Source of the DNA: Deltaproteobacteria bacterium
GTDB taxonomy: Bacteria; Desulfobacterota; Syntrophia; Syntrophales; UBA2192
DNA: 20,289 bases
Assembly (NCBI GenBank): GCA_026388445.1
Contig: JAPLJU010000061.1
Location: 1 to 20,289, forward strand
Direction of reading: 5' to 3'
Shown: positions 1 through 8,464 of the stretch, in pieces
Position numbering within the stretch: position 1 is the first letter of the stretch
How the letters are laid out: every line of letters begins with the position of its first letter
Program-made: the position numbers and the translations under genes
Notes under the pieces: model-generated
What the model was told of the DNA's origin: nothing
Databases searched by the model: none
What the model saw: the letters and a program-made list of their open reading frames with translations, nothing else

Positions 1-357
1 TACGCAAAGCGTCGCATCCTGGATGACCCTTTCCCCGTAAAGTAGGATGTCCAGATCAATCACCCTGGGCCCCCCTTTTTCGACCCTGACACGTCCCATC
101 CGCTCTTCGATGGTCTGCAAAATTTCCAGGAGGGCATGGGCTCCAAGCGTCGTCCTGATCTCGACAACCGCATTGATGAACCACGGCTGGTCTTTGAAAC
201 CGACGGGCTCCGTCCGGTACAGAGAGGATCTCTTCAGGACTTTGATCGTTTCACAGGCGGAGAGACGCTCAACGACCTCCACGCAGTTCTGAACAGGATC
301 GCCCTTGTTGGAACCGATACCGATGTAGCCTATGACTCTACGAGAACTCTCGTTCAA
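1..357 (-). CDS. folK: 2-amino-4-hydroxy-6-hydroxymethyldihydropteridine pyrophosphokinase (HPPK), 3' end cut by window
   Basis: HPPK transfers pyrophosphate from ATP to 6-hydroxymethyl-7,8-dihydropterin in cytosolic folate synthesis. The 119 visible residues run from the N-terminus (GYIGIGSNKGD, residues 10-20) through SSLYRTEPVGFKDQPWF (44-60) to the signature GPRVIDLDILLYG (96-108), where D101 and D103 should bind the two magnesium ions. These are the standard HPPK blocks in the right order; about the last 40 residues lie outside the window. The start is TTG at 357: no other in-frame start is nearby, and an AGAGG lies 12 bases upstream. The gene overlaps the end of dapL by 20 bases, which suggests translational coupling. 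The residue before GPR is Gly where E. coli HPPK has Trp. The identity is firm; the exact start is less so. Confidence 0.9.
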   Translation of the reverse strand, partial: MNESSRRVIGYIGIGSNKGDPVQNCVEVVERLSACETIKVLKRSSLYRTEPVGFKDQPWFINAVVEIRTTLGAHALLEILQTIEERMGRVRVEKGGPRVIDLDILLYGERVIQDATLCV

Positions 358-1504
358 TTCGCTGCATGGCCTCTTTCAGTCTGTCGTCCGGTACGGTGAG
401 GGATATCCGTATATATCCTTCACCATATTTCCCATAAGCAGTCCCCGCCGCCACCACCACGTGCGTTTTTTCAAATAACCGGTCGGTAAATTCCAGGGAA
501 CTCATGCCTTTCGGCGTGGGAACCCAGAGATAGAAGGTGCCCTTCGGCGGCTTGAACCGGACACCGATCTTGCGAAGCGTACTGACCACCAGCCTCCGCC
601 GCCTCTTGTATACTTTGATCATTTTGTCGATGTTGGCATTTTCGATCTTCAATGCGTGGATCGCCGCATACTGGATGGCGTTGAACACCCCTGAATCCGT
701 GTTCTCCTTGACCTTGCTGATGGCCGCGATGATATCTTTGTTGCCGAGGGCCATCCCTATTCTCCAGCCCGTCATGTTATAGGGCTTGGAAAGGGAGTTC
801 AGCTCGACCCCCACCTCCTTGGCCCCACGAGCAGAGAGAAAACTCAACCGCTCCTGGTCGTCAAAGACCACCTCGCTGTACGGGTTGTCATAACAGACGG
901 CAATGTCATATTGCCGGGCGAAGGCCACAACTTCGTCGAAAAACTTCCGGGTCGCGCAGGCGCCGGTTGGATTGTTCGGGTAGTTGAGGAACATCCCCTT
1001 GGCCCGTCTGGCCACATCGGAGGGAATGTCCGCAAAGTCCGGGAGGTAATTGTTCTTGACCAGGATCGGAACGGAATAGGGTTCTCCACCCGCCATCAGG
1101 ATGCTCGCCCGGTAAGCCGGGTACCCCGGGTCCGTCATGAGAACCGTGTCGCCGGGGTTAATCGTCGCGAGGACAAAGTGATGGACACCTTCCTTCGACC
1201 CGATCAGGCCGAGGATCTCGTCGGCGGGATTGAGATCGACGCCGTAGCGTTCCCGGTACCAGCGGGCGATCTCCTGTCTGAAGGTCAGCATTCCCTTTTC
1301 CTCGTCCGTGGGATACCGGTGGTTTTCCGGGTCCCGGGCCCGGAGGCAAAGTTCCCTGATGATCCCCCTGGGCGTGGGCTCTACGGGGTCACCAATGGCA
1401 AGACTGATGACATCCACGCCGTCGGCCCTGGCCTTCGCTATCTTCTTCCTCAACTCCATAAACAAGTACGGGGGAATTTTTGATAGTCTGTCCGCAATCT
1501 GCAA
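338..1504 (-). CDS. dapL: LL-diaminopimelate aminotransferase
   Basis: PLP-dependent class I/II aminotransferase (fold type I) that converts tetrahydrodipicolinate plus glutamate directly to LL-diaminopimelate, bypassing DapD/DapC/DapE. The 388-residue protein opens with QIADRLSKIPPYLFMELRKKI, in two parts a DapL-like N-terminus, has NYPNNPTGA at 174-182, and the Schiff-base lysine K240 in SLSKPYNMTGWRIG. Length and N-terminus fit DapL better than aspartate aminotransferase. The start is TTG at 1504, with AGGAG seven bases upstream; the next in-frame Met is at residue 16. It is the last gene of a dapF-dapA-dapB-dapL run, and no dapD or dapE is present, which supports the assignment. It follows dapB after a 131 bp gap that holds a strong stem-loop. 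A general aspartate/alanine-type transaminase is the only realistic alternative. Confidence 0.92.
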   Translation of the reverse strand: MQIADRLSKIPPYLFMELRKKIAKARADGVDVISLAIGDPVEPTPRGIIRELCLRARDPENHRYPTDEEKGMLTFRQEIARWYRERYGVDLNPADEILGLIGSKEGVHHFVLATINPGDTVLMTDPGYPAYRASILMAGGEPYSVPILVKNNYLPDFADIPSDVARRAKGMFLNYPNNPTGACATRKFFDEVVAFARQYDIAVCYDNPYSEVVFDDQERLSFLSARGAKEVGVELNSLSKPYNMTGWRIGMALGNKDIIAAISKVKENTDSGVFNAIQYAAIHALKIENANIDKMIKVYKRRRRLVVSTLRKIGVRFKPPKGTFYLWVPTPKGMSSLEFTDRLFEKTHVVVAAGTAYGKYGEGYIRISLTVPDDRLKEAMQRIEREFS

Positions 1505-1566
1505 GGATCTTCTCCTATCCGGATATCAATTGATCAGACCCAGGGTCCTGAAAACTTTCAACAAGA

Positions 1567-1598
1567 ACCGCGGCGTTCTCTCGCGTGGACGCCGCGGT
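1567..1598. terminator. GC-rich stem-loop between dapB and dapL (possible attenuator or terminator)
   Basis: A perfect 10 bp inverted repeat (ACCGCGGCGT / ACGCCGCGGT) encloses a 12-base loop. The stem can be extended past a bulged A, and CTTTCAACA / TGTTGAAG-type arms lie further out (about 1555-1617). On the plus strand it is followed by TCTTTTTCC, like an intrinsic terminator, but no plus-strand gene ends here. On the minus strand, the direction of the operon, the downstream run is only TTCTTGTTG, a weak U-tract. It could lower dapL expression relative to dapB, protect mRNA, or stop antisense transcription. The fold is seen; the role is inferred. The rest of gap 1505-1635 contains only the dapL ribosome binding site. 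Confidence 0.5.
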
Positions 1599-1635
1599 CT
1601 TTTTCCTCTGTTGAAGAAGACCTCCGGTCCTCGCG

Positions 1636-2445
1636 CTATTTCCCGCGAAGGCCCAGGACGTCCTGCATGTCATAAAGGCCGTTCTTTTGGCTGATGACCC
1701 ATTTGGCGGCTCGGATGGCACCTTTGGCGAAATTGTCCCGGCTGTGAGCCCTGTGAATGAATTCCAGGCGTTCGCCGATCCCGCCAAAGATCACGGTGTG
1801 CTCCCCGACGATGTCCCCGGCTCGAACGGTCTGGATGCCGATTTCCTCCCGGGTCCTCGCCCCGATCATCCCTTTTCTCTCATAGATCGCCGTCTTGTCG
1901 AGGTTCCTCCCCAGCGTTTCCGCAATGATCTGGGCCATTCTCATGGCCGTACCGCTGGGCGCGTCCTTCTTGAGATTGTGATGGGCTTCCACAATCTCCA
2001 CATCAAATTCATCCCCAAGGATGCCCGACACATACTCCAGGATCTTGAACATGACGTTGACACCCACGCTCATGTTGGGCGCAAGCATGCAGCGGGTGTT
2101 GGGCGCTAGTTCCCGGATCTTTTTCATCTCATCAGCCGTAAAACCCGTTGTGCCGATGACGATGGGCGCTTTGTGTTTCACCGCGATCTCAAGATGCCTC
2201 AGGGAGGCTTCATGATGGGTGAAGTCGATGACCACATCCCCGTCGCGAATGCACTTCTCGAGGTCGTCTGCGATGTTGACGCCTGTTTTTCCCAGGCCGA
2301 GGGATTCCCCGAGGTCGCGGCCGATCAGGGGATGCCCCTGCCTCTCAACACCCCCGGCAACCTGGATTCCCTCCGTCGCGGAGATGAGGCTGATGATCCT
2401 TCCTCCCATCTTTCCTCCGGCACCTGACACGATTGCTTTGACCAT
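1636..2445 (-). CDS. dapB: 4-hydroxy-tetrahydrodipicolinate reductase
   Basis: NAD(P)H-dependent reduction of the DapA product to tetrahydrodipicolinate, the DapL substrate; cytosolic. The 269-residue protein shows the Rossmann loop SGAGGKMGGRI (7-17), GTTGF (98-102), NMSVGVNVMFKI (124-135), and the active-site block EAHHNLKKDAPSGT (153-166) with the His155-His156 pair and Lys159. GERLEFIHRAHSRDNFAKGA follows near the C-terminus. The start at 2445 was chosen because AAGGAGAA sits about eight bases upstream; an in-frame ATG at 2463 overlaps that site and would add six residues. Length equals the usual DapB. It lies between dapA and dapL in the lysine block, 57 bp from dapA. Confidence 0.96.
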   Translation of the reverse strand: MVKAIVSGAGGKMGGRIISLISATEGIQVAGGVERQGHPLIGRDLGESLGLGKTGVNIADDLEKCIRDGDVVIDFTHHEASLRHLEIAVKHKAPIVIGTTGFTADEMKKIRELAPNTRCMLAPNMSVGVNVMFKILEYVSGILGDEFDVEIVEAHHNLKKDAPSGTAMRMAQIIAETLGRNLDKTAIYERKGMIGARTREEIGIQTVRAGDIVGEHTVIFGGIGERLEFIHRAHSRDNFAKGAIRAAKWVISQKNGLYDMQDVLGLRGK

Positions 2446-2502
2446 AGGACTTCTCCTTTCCATATCCCCTGAATTACTTCTGTCGGGTGGAATCCCGGTT
2501 CC

Positions 2503-3378
2503 CTACTTGATGAGCCCGTAATTCTGCATGGTTTTTTTCAGCTTTTCTAAATTGGCATCGGAAAGCTTCCATAACGGCTGCCTGACTTCGTACTGGATCT
2601 TGCCCATCAGTGAAAGCGCGGCCTTTACCGGGGTCGGGTTCGTTTCGATGAAGAGCGCGTCGATCATGGGGGTCATCTTGTAATGGAGCGCTTTTGCCTT
2701 TTTCAAATCCCCCGCAAAAAAGGCATCGACCATGGCGGCCATGTCCGCCGGCACGATGTTGGATATGACGGAGATGATCCCGTGGCCGCCAAGAAGCATG
2801 AGCGGATAGGTGAACCAGTCATCACCGGAGAGAACGACAAAATCGGGGCCGCACAATGTGATGACATTCTGCATCTGGCGAAGGGACCCGGCCGCATCCT
2901 TGGTCCCGACGATGTTCTTGATCTTTGAAAGCCTCGCCATGGTCTCTGGTGTGATGTTAACGCCCGTTCTGCCGGGAATGTTGTACACGATAATGGGGAT
3001 AGGGACCTTTTCGGCGATCAGCTTGTAATGCTGGTAGAGGCCCTCCTGGGTCGGCCGGTTGTAATAGGGGGCGACCATGAGCGCCCCGTCAGCGCCCACT
3101 TCATGCGCATGCTTGGTTAGCCTGAGGGCTTCCTCCGTGCTGTTGGAACCGGTACCCGCGATCACCGGGACTCTTTTTTTCACGGCCTTTACGGTGATTT
3201 CGATCACCCGGTCGTGCTCTTCGTGGGACAGGACGGGCGACTCACCGGTCGTACCGCAGGGAACAATACCATCGGTCCCATTGGCAATCTGGAACTCGAT
3301 CAGATCCCTTAACGCTTTCTCGTCCACCTTCCCATTTTTGAAAGGTGTGACAATCGCTACGATGGCTCCCTTGAACAT
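2503..3378 (-). CDS. dapA: 4-hydroxy-tetrahydrodipicolinate synthase
   Basis: Class I aldolase that condenses pyruvate with L-aspartate-4-semialdehyde, the committed step to diaminopimelate and lysine. The 291-residue protein has the Schiff-base lysine K160 in GTKDAAGSL, the proton-relay residues Thr44 (CGTTGESPVLS), Tyr106 (APYYNRPTQEG) and Tyr132 (VYNIPGRTGVNI), and a full-length (beta/alpha)8 barrel. This complete triad separates it from other pyruvate aldolases of the family. The ATG at 3378 is preceded by GGGAGG. It sits 42 bp after dapF and 57 bp before dapB, so it is almost certainly co-transcribed. Lysine feedback inhibition is common in Gram-negative DapA but cannot be judged here. 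Confidence 0.96.
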   Translation of the reverse strand: MFKGAIVAIVTPFKNGKVDEKALRDLIEFQIANGTDGIVPCGTTGESPVLSHEEHDRVIEITVKAVKKRVPVIAGTGSNSTEEALRLTKHAHEVGADGALMVAPYYNRPTQEGLYQHYKLIAEKVPIPIIVYNIPGRTGVNITPETMARLSKIKNIVGTKDAAGSLRQMQNVITLCGPDFVVLSGDDWFTYPLMLLGGHGIISVISNIVPADMAAMVDAFFAGDLKKAKALHYKMTPMIDALFIETNPTPVKAALSLMGKIQYEVRQPLWKLSDANLEKLKKTMQNYGLIK

Positions 3379-3420
3379 AAAACCCTCCCTTTTTGTTCTT
3401 TGCTTAACCTGTTGTATTTT

Positions 3421-4242
3421 CTAATAATTATGCCCTTCGTCCCAGAGGTTACCCTCATAAACTACCCGGGCTCCGCCCTCCAGGTAAACCCTTTCGAAGC
3501 CTTTCTCCGTTTTCGTGAAATAAATCTTCAATGTCTCGCCGCTTTTTACCAGAACATCAACCGGTTCGTCAACCAGACCTTTCCAGGCAGAGATGAGGGC
3601 TGAGGCCACGGCGCCCGTACCGCAGGCAAGCGTCTCATCCTCCACCCCCCTCTCGTAGGTCCTTAAGCGGATCCGCCGACGATCAAGGACCCTGACGAAG
3701 TTCGCGTTGGTCCCGGCCGGCTTGTAGGCTTCGTGATACCGGATCGCCCTGCCGTCAGAAAAGACATCATGGTTTTCGAGATCTCTGATATAAAACACGA
3801 CGTGGGGCACACCGGTATTGACGCTGTTGACGGGAAAGGCCCTTTCGTTCAGGGGGATGGTGTAATCCACCCTGAGATCCCGCGGGTCCGTGAGACGGAG
3901 TTTCACCTGGTCGCCTTTGACCTCGGCATCGATGATGCCTGCACCTGTGACGAAGGACATCTTCTCGCCGGCGATGCCCTTGATGAAGGCAAATCGCGCC
4001 GCACAGCGCCCGCCGTTTCCGCACATATCGACTTCGCTGCCGTCGGCGTTGAAAAAACGCCAGCTGAAGTCGGCCCTGTCGGACTTCTGAATGATGATCA
4101 GGCCGTCCGCACCGACGGAAACCCGCCTCTCACAGACTTTCCGCACAAAATCCTCCAGCCTGCCGACGGCGAGCTTTCCGTCCCGGTTATCCATCAGGAT
4201 GAAATCATTTCCGCTTCCGCTCATCTTGAAAAATTCGATCAT
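3421..4242 (-). CDS. dapF: diaminopimelate epimerase
   Basis: PLP-independent racemase interconverting LL- and meso-diaminopimelate, which supplies both LysA and peptidoglycan synthesis. The 273-residue protein has the two catalytic cysteines in their signature loops: C74 in MCGNGGRCAARF and C207 in LACGTGAVAS. It also shows the N-terminal MSGSGNDF block (8-15) and GTNANFVRV (177-185), which binds substrate. Length is typical. The ATG at 4242 follows GGGA at about eight bases, a weak ribosome binding site. It follows lysA after a 127 bp gap with heptad repeats and precedes dapA. Because DapL makes LL-DAP, this epimerase is needed to reach the meso form. Confidence 0.96.
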   Translation of the reverse strand: MIEFFKMSGSGNDFILMDNRDGKLAVGRLEDFVRKVCERRVSVGADGLIIIQKSDRADFSWRFFNADGSEVDMCGNGGRCAARFAFIKGIAGEKMSFVTGAGIIDAEVKGDQVKLRLTDPRDLRVDYTIPLNERAFPVNSVNTGVPHVVFYIRDLENHDVFSDGRAIRYHEAYKPAGTNANFVRVLDRRRIRLRTYERGVEDETLACGTGAVASALISAWKGLVDEPVDVLVKSGETLKIYFTKTEKGFERVYLEGGARVVYEGNLWDEGHNY

Positions 4243-4293
4243 AATAAATTCCCAACGGCATCTATTTCGTCTTTTTCGCCTGTTCGGTTTTTC

Positions 4294-4321
4294 TCACCAC
4301 TCACCACTGACCACTCGCCAC
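4294..4321. repeat. heptanucleotide tandem repeat, TCACCAC type, in lysA-dapF gap
   Basis: Four consecutive 7-base units are visible on the plus strand: TCACCAC, TCACCAC, TGACCAC, TCGCCAC, with a degenerate fifth (TGAACCG). The array fills the middle of the 127 bp gap 4243-4369, which has no other gene. The same TTCTCACCACTC string recurs in the xerC-hslV gap, so the unit is shared between distant spacers. Function unknown. Confidence 0.8.
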
Positions 4322-4369
4322 TGAACCGTGCGCATACATCGTTGTGAAACCCTCAGGCCGAATGCTGCC

Positions 4370-5626
4370 TTATTTCAGAAAATTTGGTACGTCTTCGCCC
4401 CGGACCAGGTCCCTGTAACTCTCCCTTTCCCGGATCACGAAAAACTGGTCATCCCGAACGAGGACCTCTGCGATCCTGGGCCTCGAGTTGTAGTTGGAGG
4501 ACATGGTGAAACCGTAAGCACCGGCACTCATCACGGCCAGGAGCTCCCCTCTCTCCACGCGGGGAATCGTCCTCCCCTTGGCCAGAAAATCACCGGATTC
4601 ACAGATGGGACCCACCACATCGGCCACGATGGACTCCCTCCCCTTCATGACAACGGGCTGAATCAGATGGTAGGAGCTGTATAGACTCGGCCGGATGAGG
4701 TCGTTCATTCCCGCATCGATGATGACAAAATTCTTCTGATCGGTGCTCTTGTTGTAAAGCACGCGGGTCACCAGGATGCCGGCGTTGCCGACGATCACCC
4801 GCCCCGGCTCCAGGATAAAGGTGCACTTCAGGTCCCCCGAAGCCCCCAGGATGGCCTTCGCGTATTGTTCCGGATGAGGCGGCAGTTCATCATTGTAGGT
4901 GATCCCGAGGCCCCCGCCGAGATCCAGATACTCCACCTCAATCCCGTCTTTCTTCAAAAGGGAGATCAGGTTCTTCAGGCGGTCCAGGGCATCCACAAAG
5001 GGGGCAATCTGGGTGACCTGGGAACCGATATGGCAGTCCACGCCGATCACTTCAATATTCGAAAGTCCCTTGGCCCTCCGGTACTCCTCCCGGGACTTTT
5101 CGATGTCGATTCCGAACTTGTTCGATTTCAGTCCCGTCGAGATGTGCGGATGGGTCTTGGGATCCACGTCCGGGTTGACCCGGAGCGCGATCCTCGCCAA
5201 CTTCCCCATTGCACAGGCGCGCTCGTTGATGACACCCAATTCCTCCGACGACTCCACGTTGAACATCAGGATTCCGGTTTTGAGGGCGTAGTCGATTTCA
5301 TCCAGCGTCTTCCCCACGCCGGAATAGACAATCTTCATCGGATCCACACCGACCTGAAGGGCGCGGTAGAGCTCCCCGCCCGATACGATATCCACCCCGC
5401 CCCCTTCCGCAACGAAGATCCTGAGAATGGACAGGTTGGAGTTGGCCTTCACGGAAAAGCAGATGATGTGCGGCACCTCCCCGAAGGCCAGGTCAAAGAC
5501 CCGGAAATGATGGACCAGGGTCTTATGGCTGTATAGATAAAAGGGCGTGCCGACTTTCGACGCGATCTCCTCGACCGAAACGTCTTCACACCAGAGCGTC
5601 TGCTCCCTGAAATTAAAATAATCCAT
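4370..5626 (-). CDS. lysA: diaminopimelate decarboxylase
   Basis: PLP-dependent fold type III decarboxylase that converts meso-diaminopimelate to L-lysine, the last step of the pathway. In the 418-residue protein K60 (CFSVKANSN) should bind PLP; HIGSQ (199-203), the glycine loop DLGGGLGI (235-242), EPGRVIVGNAG (273-283), CESGDFLAKGR (342-352, the acidic dimer-interface site) and GAYGFTMSSNYNSRPR (369-384) follow in canonical order. The ATG at 5626 is preceded by GGAAGG repeats. The gene follows a small LptM-like lipoprotein gene and precedes dapF, the order lppL-lysA-dapF known from Pseudomonas. No frameshift or missing motif is seen. Confidence 0.96.
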   Translation of the reverse strand: MDYFNFREQTLWCEDVSVEEIASKVGTPFYLYSHKTLVHHFRVFDLAFGEVPHIICFSVKANSNLSILRIFVAEGGGVDIVSGGELYRALQVGVDPMKIVYSGVGKTLDEIDYALKTGILMFNVESSEELGVINERACAMGKLARIALRVNPDVDPKTHPHISTGLKSNKFGIDIEKSREEYRRAKGLSNIEVIGVDCHIGSQVTQIAPFVDALDRLKNLISLLKKDGIEVEYLDLGGGLGITYNDELPPHPEQYAKAILGASGDLKCTFILEPGRVIVGNAGILVTRVLYNKSTDQKNFVIIDAGMNDLIRPSLYSSYHLIQPVVMKGRESIVADVVGPICESGDFLAKGRTIPRVERGELLAVMSAGAYGFTMSSNYNSRPRIAEVLVRDDQFFVIRERESYRDLVRGEDVPNFLK

Positions 5627-5685
5627 CCTTCCTTCCCGGAATAACGTGACGAATTAAATATTTTCCCCTGCCCTTTTCCATCCCG

Positions 5686-5847
5686 TCACAGACGGACGAG
5701 AGCCTGAAATTTTACGAGGCTTTGCGATTTCGGTTTTTCCGGGGGAATGGGATCCCCCTTTTTGCCGCAGCTTCCACATATCAGAAAGAGGACGCAGACG
5801 GCCGCAAACCACAAACAGGCCTTTCTACTTTTTCCCCTGAGATTCAA
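5686..5847 (-). CDS. lptM: small LptM/LppL-like lipoprotein (53 aa)
   Basis: A short reading frame in the argH-lysA spacer encodes a 53-residue protein. It has a basic N-terminus (RGKSRKA, 4-10), a hydrophobic stretch (CLWFAAVCVLFLI, 11-23) and then CGSCGKKGDPIPPEKP (24-39). The proposed lipidated cysteine is C27, directly followed by GKKG and prolines, the hallmark of the LptM family (PF13627), whose members assist maturation of the LPS transporter LptD. The lipobox (CGSC) is weak at position -3. The start is TTG at 5847: an in-frame stop lies only 18 bases upstream of it, and AAGGA sits nine bases before it. It overlaps argH by 23 bases. In Pseudomonas and enterics an equivalent gene precedes lysA or dapF, so context agrees. 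Function is by family only. Confidence 0.78.
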   Translation of the reverse strand: MNLRGKSRKACLWFAAVCVLFLICGSCGKKGDPIPPEKPKSQSLVKFQALVRL

Positions 5848-7201
5848 TGTCCCTGATCCTTTTCACAACCTGTTTCTTCGACGTTCCGCCGGGACCCTGC
5901 CTAGCGCTCACGGAGCTTTCCACGGTGATCACCCGGAAGATATCCTTCTCGAATGCGGGATGAAACTTCCTGAACTCCGCAAGGCTCAAGTCCGAAAAGT
6001 TCCTGCCTTTTTTCAGGCAGACACCGACGATTTTGCCGGTCACGGCGTGTGCCCGCCGGAAGGGAACTCCCTTCCGGACCAGATAATCGGCGATGTCCGT
6101 CGCCGTGGAATACCCGCCGGAAGCGGCCTCTTTCATCTTCTCCCGCCTGAAGGTCAGGTTCCCGATCATCGCCGTCAGAACCGCCAGGGAGGCCTTGACG
6201 GTGTCCACCGTGTCGAAGAGGGGTTCCTTGTCCTCCTGCAGATCCCGGTTGTAGGTCATGGGGAGCCCCTTGAGTACCGTGAGGACACTCACGAGATTTC
6301 CATAGACCCTGCCGGTCTTGCCCCGGATGAGCTCCGCCACGTCGGGGTTTTTCTTCTGGGGCATGATGCTGCTTCCCGTCGTGAAGGCGTCCGATATCTC
6401 GACAAACCCGAACTCGTCGCTTGCCCAGAGGATGAGGTCCTCGCAGAGGCGGCTCATGTGCATCATGAGAAGCCCCGCATCGAAAATGAACTCGGCAACA
6501 AAATCCCGGTCTGAGACGGCGTCCATGCTGTTTGCCGAAAGCCTCGGGAACTTGAGAAGCTTCGCGACGTAGTTCCTGTCCAGTGGAAGACCGGCACCCG
6601 CCAGGGCCGCGGAGCCCAGGGGCATGACGTTGATCCTCTCCAGGCACTCTTTCAACCTCGCCTCGTCTCGATCAAACATCTCTCGATAGGCCAGCAGGCA
6701 GTGAGACAAAAGCACCGGCTGGGCCTTCTGCAGGTGCGTGTAGCCCGGCATGACGGTGTCGATCTCCGCCTTGGCCTTCCGGAGGATGGCCGACTTGAGC
6801 TCGCCAGTGAGCCGAAGGACCTCCTTCACCTCATCCCTCAGGAAGAGCCTGATGTCGAGAGCCACCTGGTCGTTTCGGCTCCTTCCCGTGTGGATCTTTT
6901 CACCGGCCGAACCGGTCTTCCTGATCAGGGCCTTCTCCACGGCCAGGTGGATATCCTCGTCCGCAGGATCAAAAGCGAATTTCCCCGATTCGACCCTCCG
7001 CCGGATGTCCCCGAGGGCCGAGAGGATCTTTTTCTCTTCCCGGGCCGACAGGAAACCCTGCTTTCTCAGCATCCGGCAGTGCGCCATGCTCCCTTCAATG
7101 TCGTACCGGTAAAGCCGCCTGTCAAAGGGAAGCGATGAGGTGAATTCCTCCACCATCCTGTCCGTCTTTTTCCCGAACCTTCCACCCCACAGTTTATTCA
7201 T
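5825..7201 (-). CDS. argH: argininosuccinate lyase
   Basis: Splits argininosuccinate into arginine and fumarate, the final arginine step; a cytosolic tetramer of the fumarase/aspartase superfamily. The 458-residue protein starts NKLWGGRFGKK, has HTGRSRNDQVALD (104-116), GYTHLQKAQP (153-162, with the Thr-His pair at 155-156), and the superfamily signature GSSIMPQKKNPD (276-287) carrying the catalytic serine, followed by TYNRDLQEDKEPLFD. Length is standard. The ATG at 7201 has only a distant GGAG upstream, so translation may depend on coupling with argG, whose stop is 54 bp away. The 3' end overlaps the small lipoprotein gene by 23 bases. Confidence 0.96.
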   Translation of the reverse strand: MNKLWGGRFGKKTDRMVEEFTSSLPFDRRLYRYDIEGSMAHCRMLRKQGFLSAREEKKILSALGDIRRRVESGKFAFDPADEDIHLAVEKALIRKTGSAGEKIHTGRSRNDQVALDIRLFLRDEVKEVLRLTGELKSAILRKAKAEIDTVMPGYTHLQKAQPVLLSHCLLAYREMFDRDEARLKECLERINVMPLGSAALAGAGLPLDRNYVAKLLKFPRLSANSMDAVSDRDFVAEFIFDAGLLMMHMSRLCEDLILWASDEFGFVEISDAFTTGSSIMPQKKNPDVAELIRGKTGRVYGNLVSVLTVLKGLPMTYNRDLQEDKEPLFDTVDTVKASLAVLTAMIGNLTFRREKMKEAASGGYSTATDIADYLVRKGVPFRRAHAVTGKIVGVCLKKGRNFSDLSLAEFRKFHPAFEKDIFRVITVESSVSARQGPGGTSKKQVVKRIRDIESQGKK

Positions 7202-7255
7202 CTTTTTTCAGTCTCTCCGGTCTCAAAAAATATGACCTGGTTTGCGACGCACCGC

Positions 7256-8464
7256 TCATTTGTTCAGCATGGCGCGGATACGGAGTCTCAGGGCATTGAG
7301 CCGGATGAACCCCGTGGCGTCCTTCTGATCATACACTTCGCTCTTTTCAAATGTGGCAAAATCCTCCCGGTAAAGGGAATGCGGCGACTTTCTCCCGACG
7401 ACGGTGACGTTTCCCTTGTAAAGCTTGAGCCTCGCGGTGCCCGTGACATTCTCCTGTGTCTTGTCGATCATCGCCCGCAGAACCTCCATCTCGGGCGAGT
7501 ACCAGAAACCGTTGTAGATGAGCTGTGCGAACTTGGGAATCAGCGAATCCCTCAGCAGCATCACTTCACGGTCCATGGTGACGGATTCCACGGCACGGTG
7601 AGCCGCCCACAGAACCGTTCCCCCCGGCGTTTCGTAGACGCCGCGCGACTTCATGCCCACAAAGCGGTTCTCCACCACGTCCACGCGCCCGATGCCGTTC
7701 GCACCGGCGATCCTGTTCAGGTGATCCACCAGCTTCGCCGGGCTCATCTTCTTCCCGTCCACCGCCACGGGGTTTCCCTTCCTAAAGTCAATCTCGATGT
7801 AGGTCGGTTTGTTGGGGGCCTTCTCCGGTGAGACGGTCAGGACAAACATGTCCTCCGGCGGCTCCGACCATGGGTCTTCCAGGATACCGCCCTCATGCGA
7901 GATATGGAGAAGGTTCCGGTCGCTGCTGTAGGGCTTTGTCTTCGACACCGGAAGGGGAATGCCGTGCTTCGCCGCGTAATCGATCATCTGTTCCCTCGAC
8001 TGGAAGGGCCACTTGCTGTCCCGCCAGGCCGCGATGATCCGGATGTCCGGTTTCAGGGCCATGTAGGTGAGTTCAAACCTCACCTGGTCGTTTCCCTTTC
8101 CCGTCGCGCCGTGGCAGACGGCATCGGCCTTCTCTTTTTTCGCGATCTCGATTTGCCTCTTGGCGATGATCGGCCTTGCCATGGAGGTCCCCATCAGATA
8201 GGTTCCCTCGTAGATGGCATTGGCCCGGAGCGCCGTGAACACGAAATCCCGGGCGAACTCCTCTCTCAGGTCCTCGATGTAAACCTTGCTCGCACCCGTT
8301 TTCCGCGCCTTCTCTTCGAGCCCCTCGAGCTCCTCTTTCTGCCCGAGGTCCGCACAGTAGGCAATGACTTCACACTTGTAAGCCTCGATGAGCCAGCGGA
8401 TGATCACGGAAGTGTCCAGCCCGCCTGAGTAGGCAACGACCACTTTTTTCACGTCACGCGTCAA
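7256..8464 (-). CDS. argG: argininosuccinate synthase
   Basis: Condenses citrulline and aspartate with ATP to argininosuccinate; cytosolic tetramer. The 402-residue protein has the N-type ATP pyrophosphatase P-loop AYSGGLDTS near residues 10-18, and [20 protein letters not shown] and [16 protein letters not shown], both typical of the synthetase family. The start is TTG at 8464; its TTGA overlaps the argF stop by four bases, and GGAGG lies nine bases upstream inside the argF coding region, so coupling to argF is likely. The neighbours argF and argH carry out the preceding and following steps. Confidence 0.96.
   Translation of the reverse strand: MTRDVKKVVVAYSGGLDTSVIIRWLIEAYKCEVIAYCADLGQKEELEGLEEKARKTGASKVYIEDLREEFARDFVFTALRANAIYEGTYLMGTSMARPIIAKRQIEIAKKEKADAVCHGATGKGNDQVRFELTYMALKPDIRIIAAWRDSKWPFQSREQMIDYAAKHGIPLPVSKTKPYSSDRNLLHISHEGGILEDPWSEPPEDMFVLTVSPEKAPNKPTYIEIDFRKGNPVAVDGKKMSPAKLVDHLNRIAGANGIGRVDVVENRFVGMKSRGVYETPGGTVLWAAHRAVESVTMDREVMLLRDSLIPKFAQLIYNGFWYSPEMEVLRAMIDKTQENVTGTARLKLYKGNVTVVGRKSPHSLYREDFATFEKSEVYDQKDATGFIRLNALRLRIRAMLNK

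Noticed and set aside
1505..1635. Lysine riboswitch before dapL
   Set aside because: The gap is too short and has a single hairpin; no five-helix L-box pattern is visible here or in front of lysA or dapA.
4865..5536. Plus-strand frame of 223 codons opposite lysA
   Set aside because: Shadow of lysA; no ribosome binding site and no domain.
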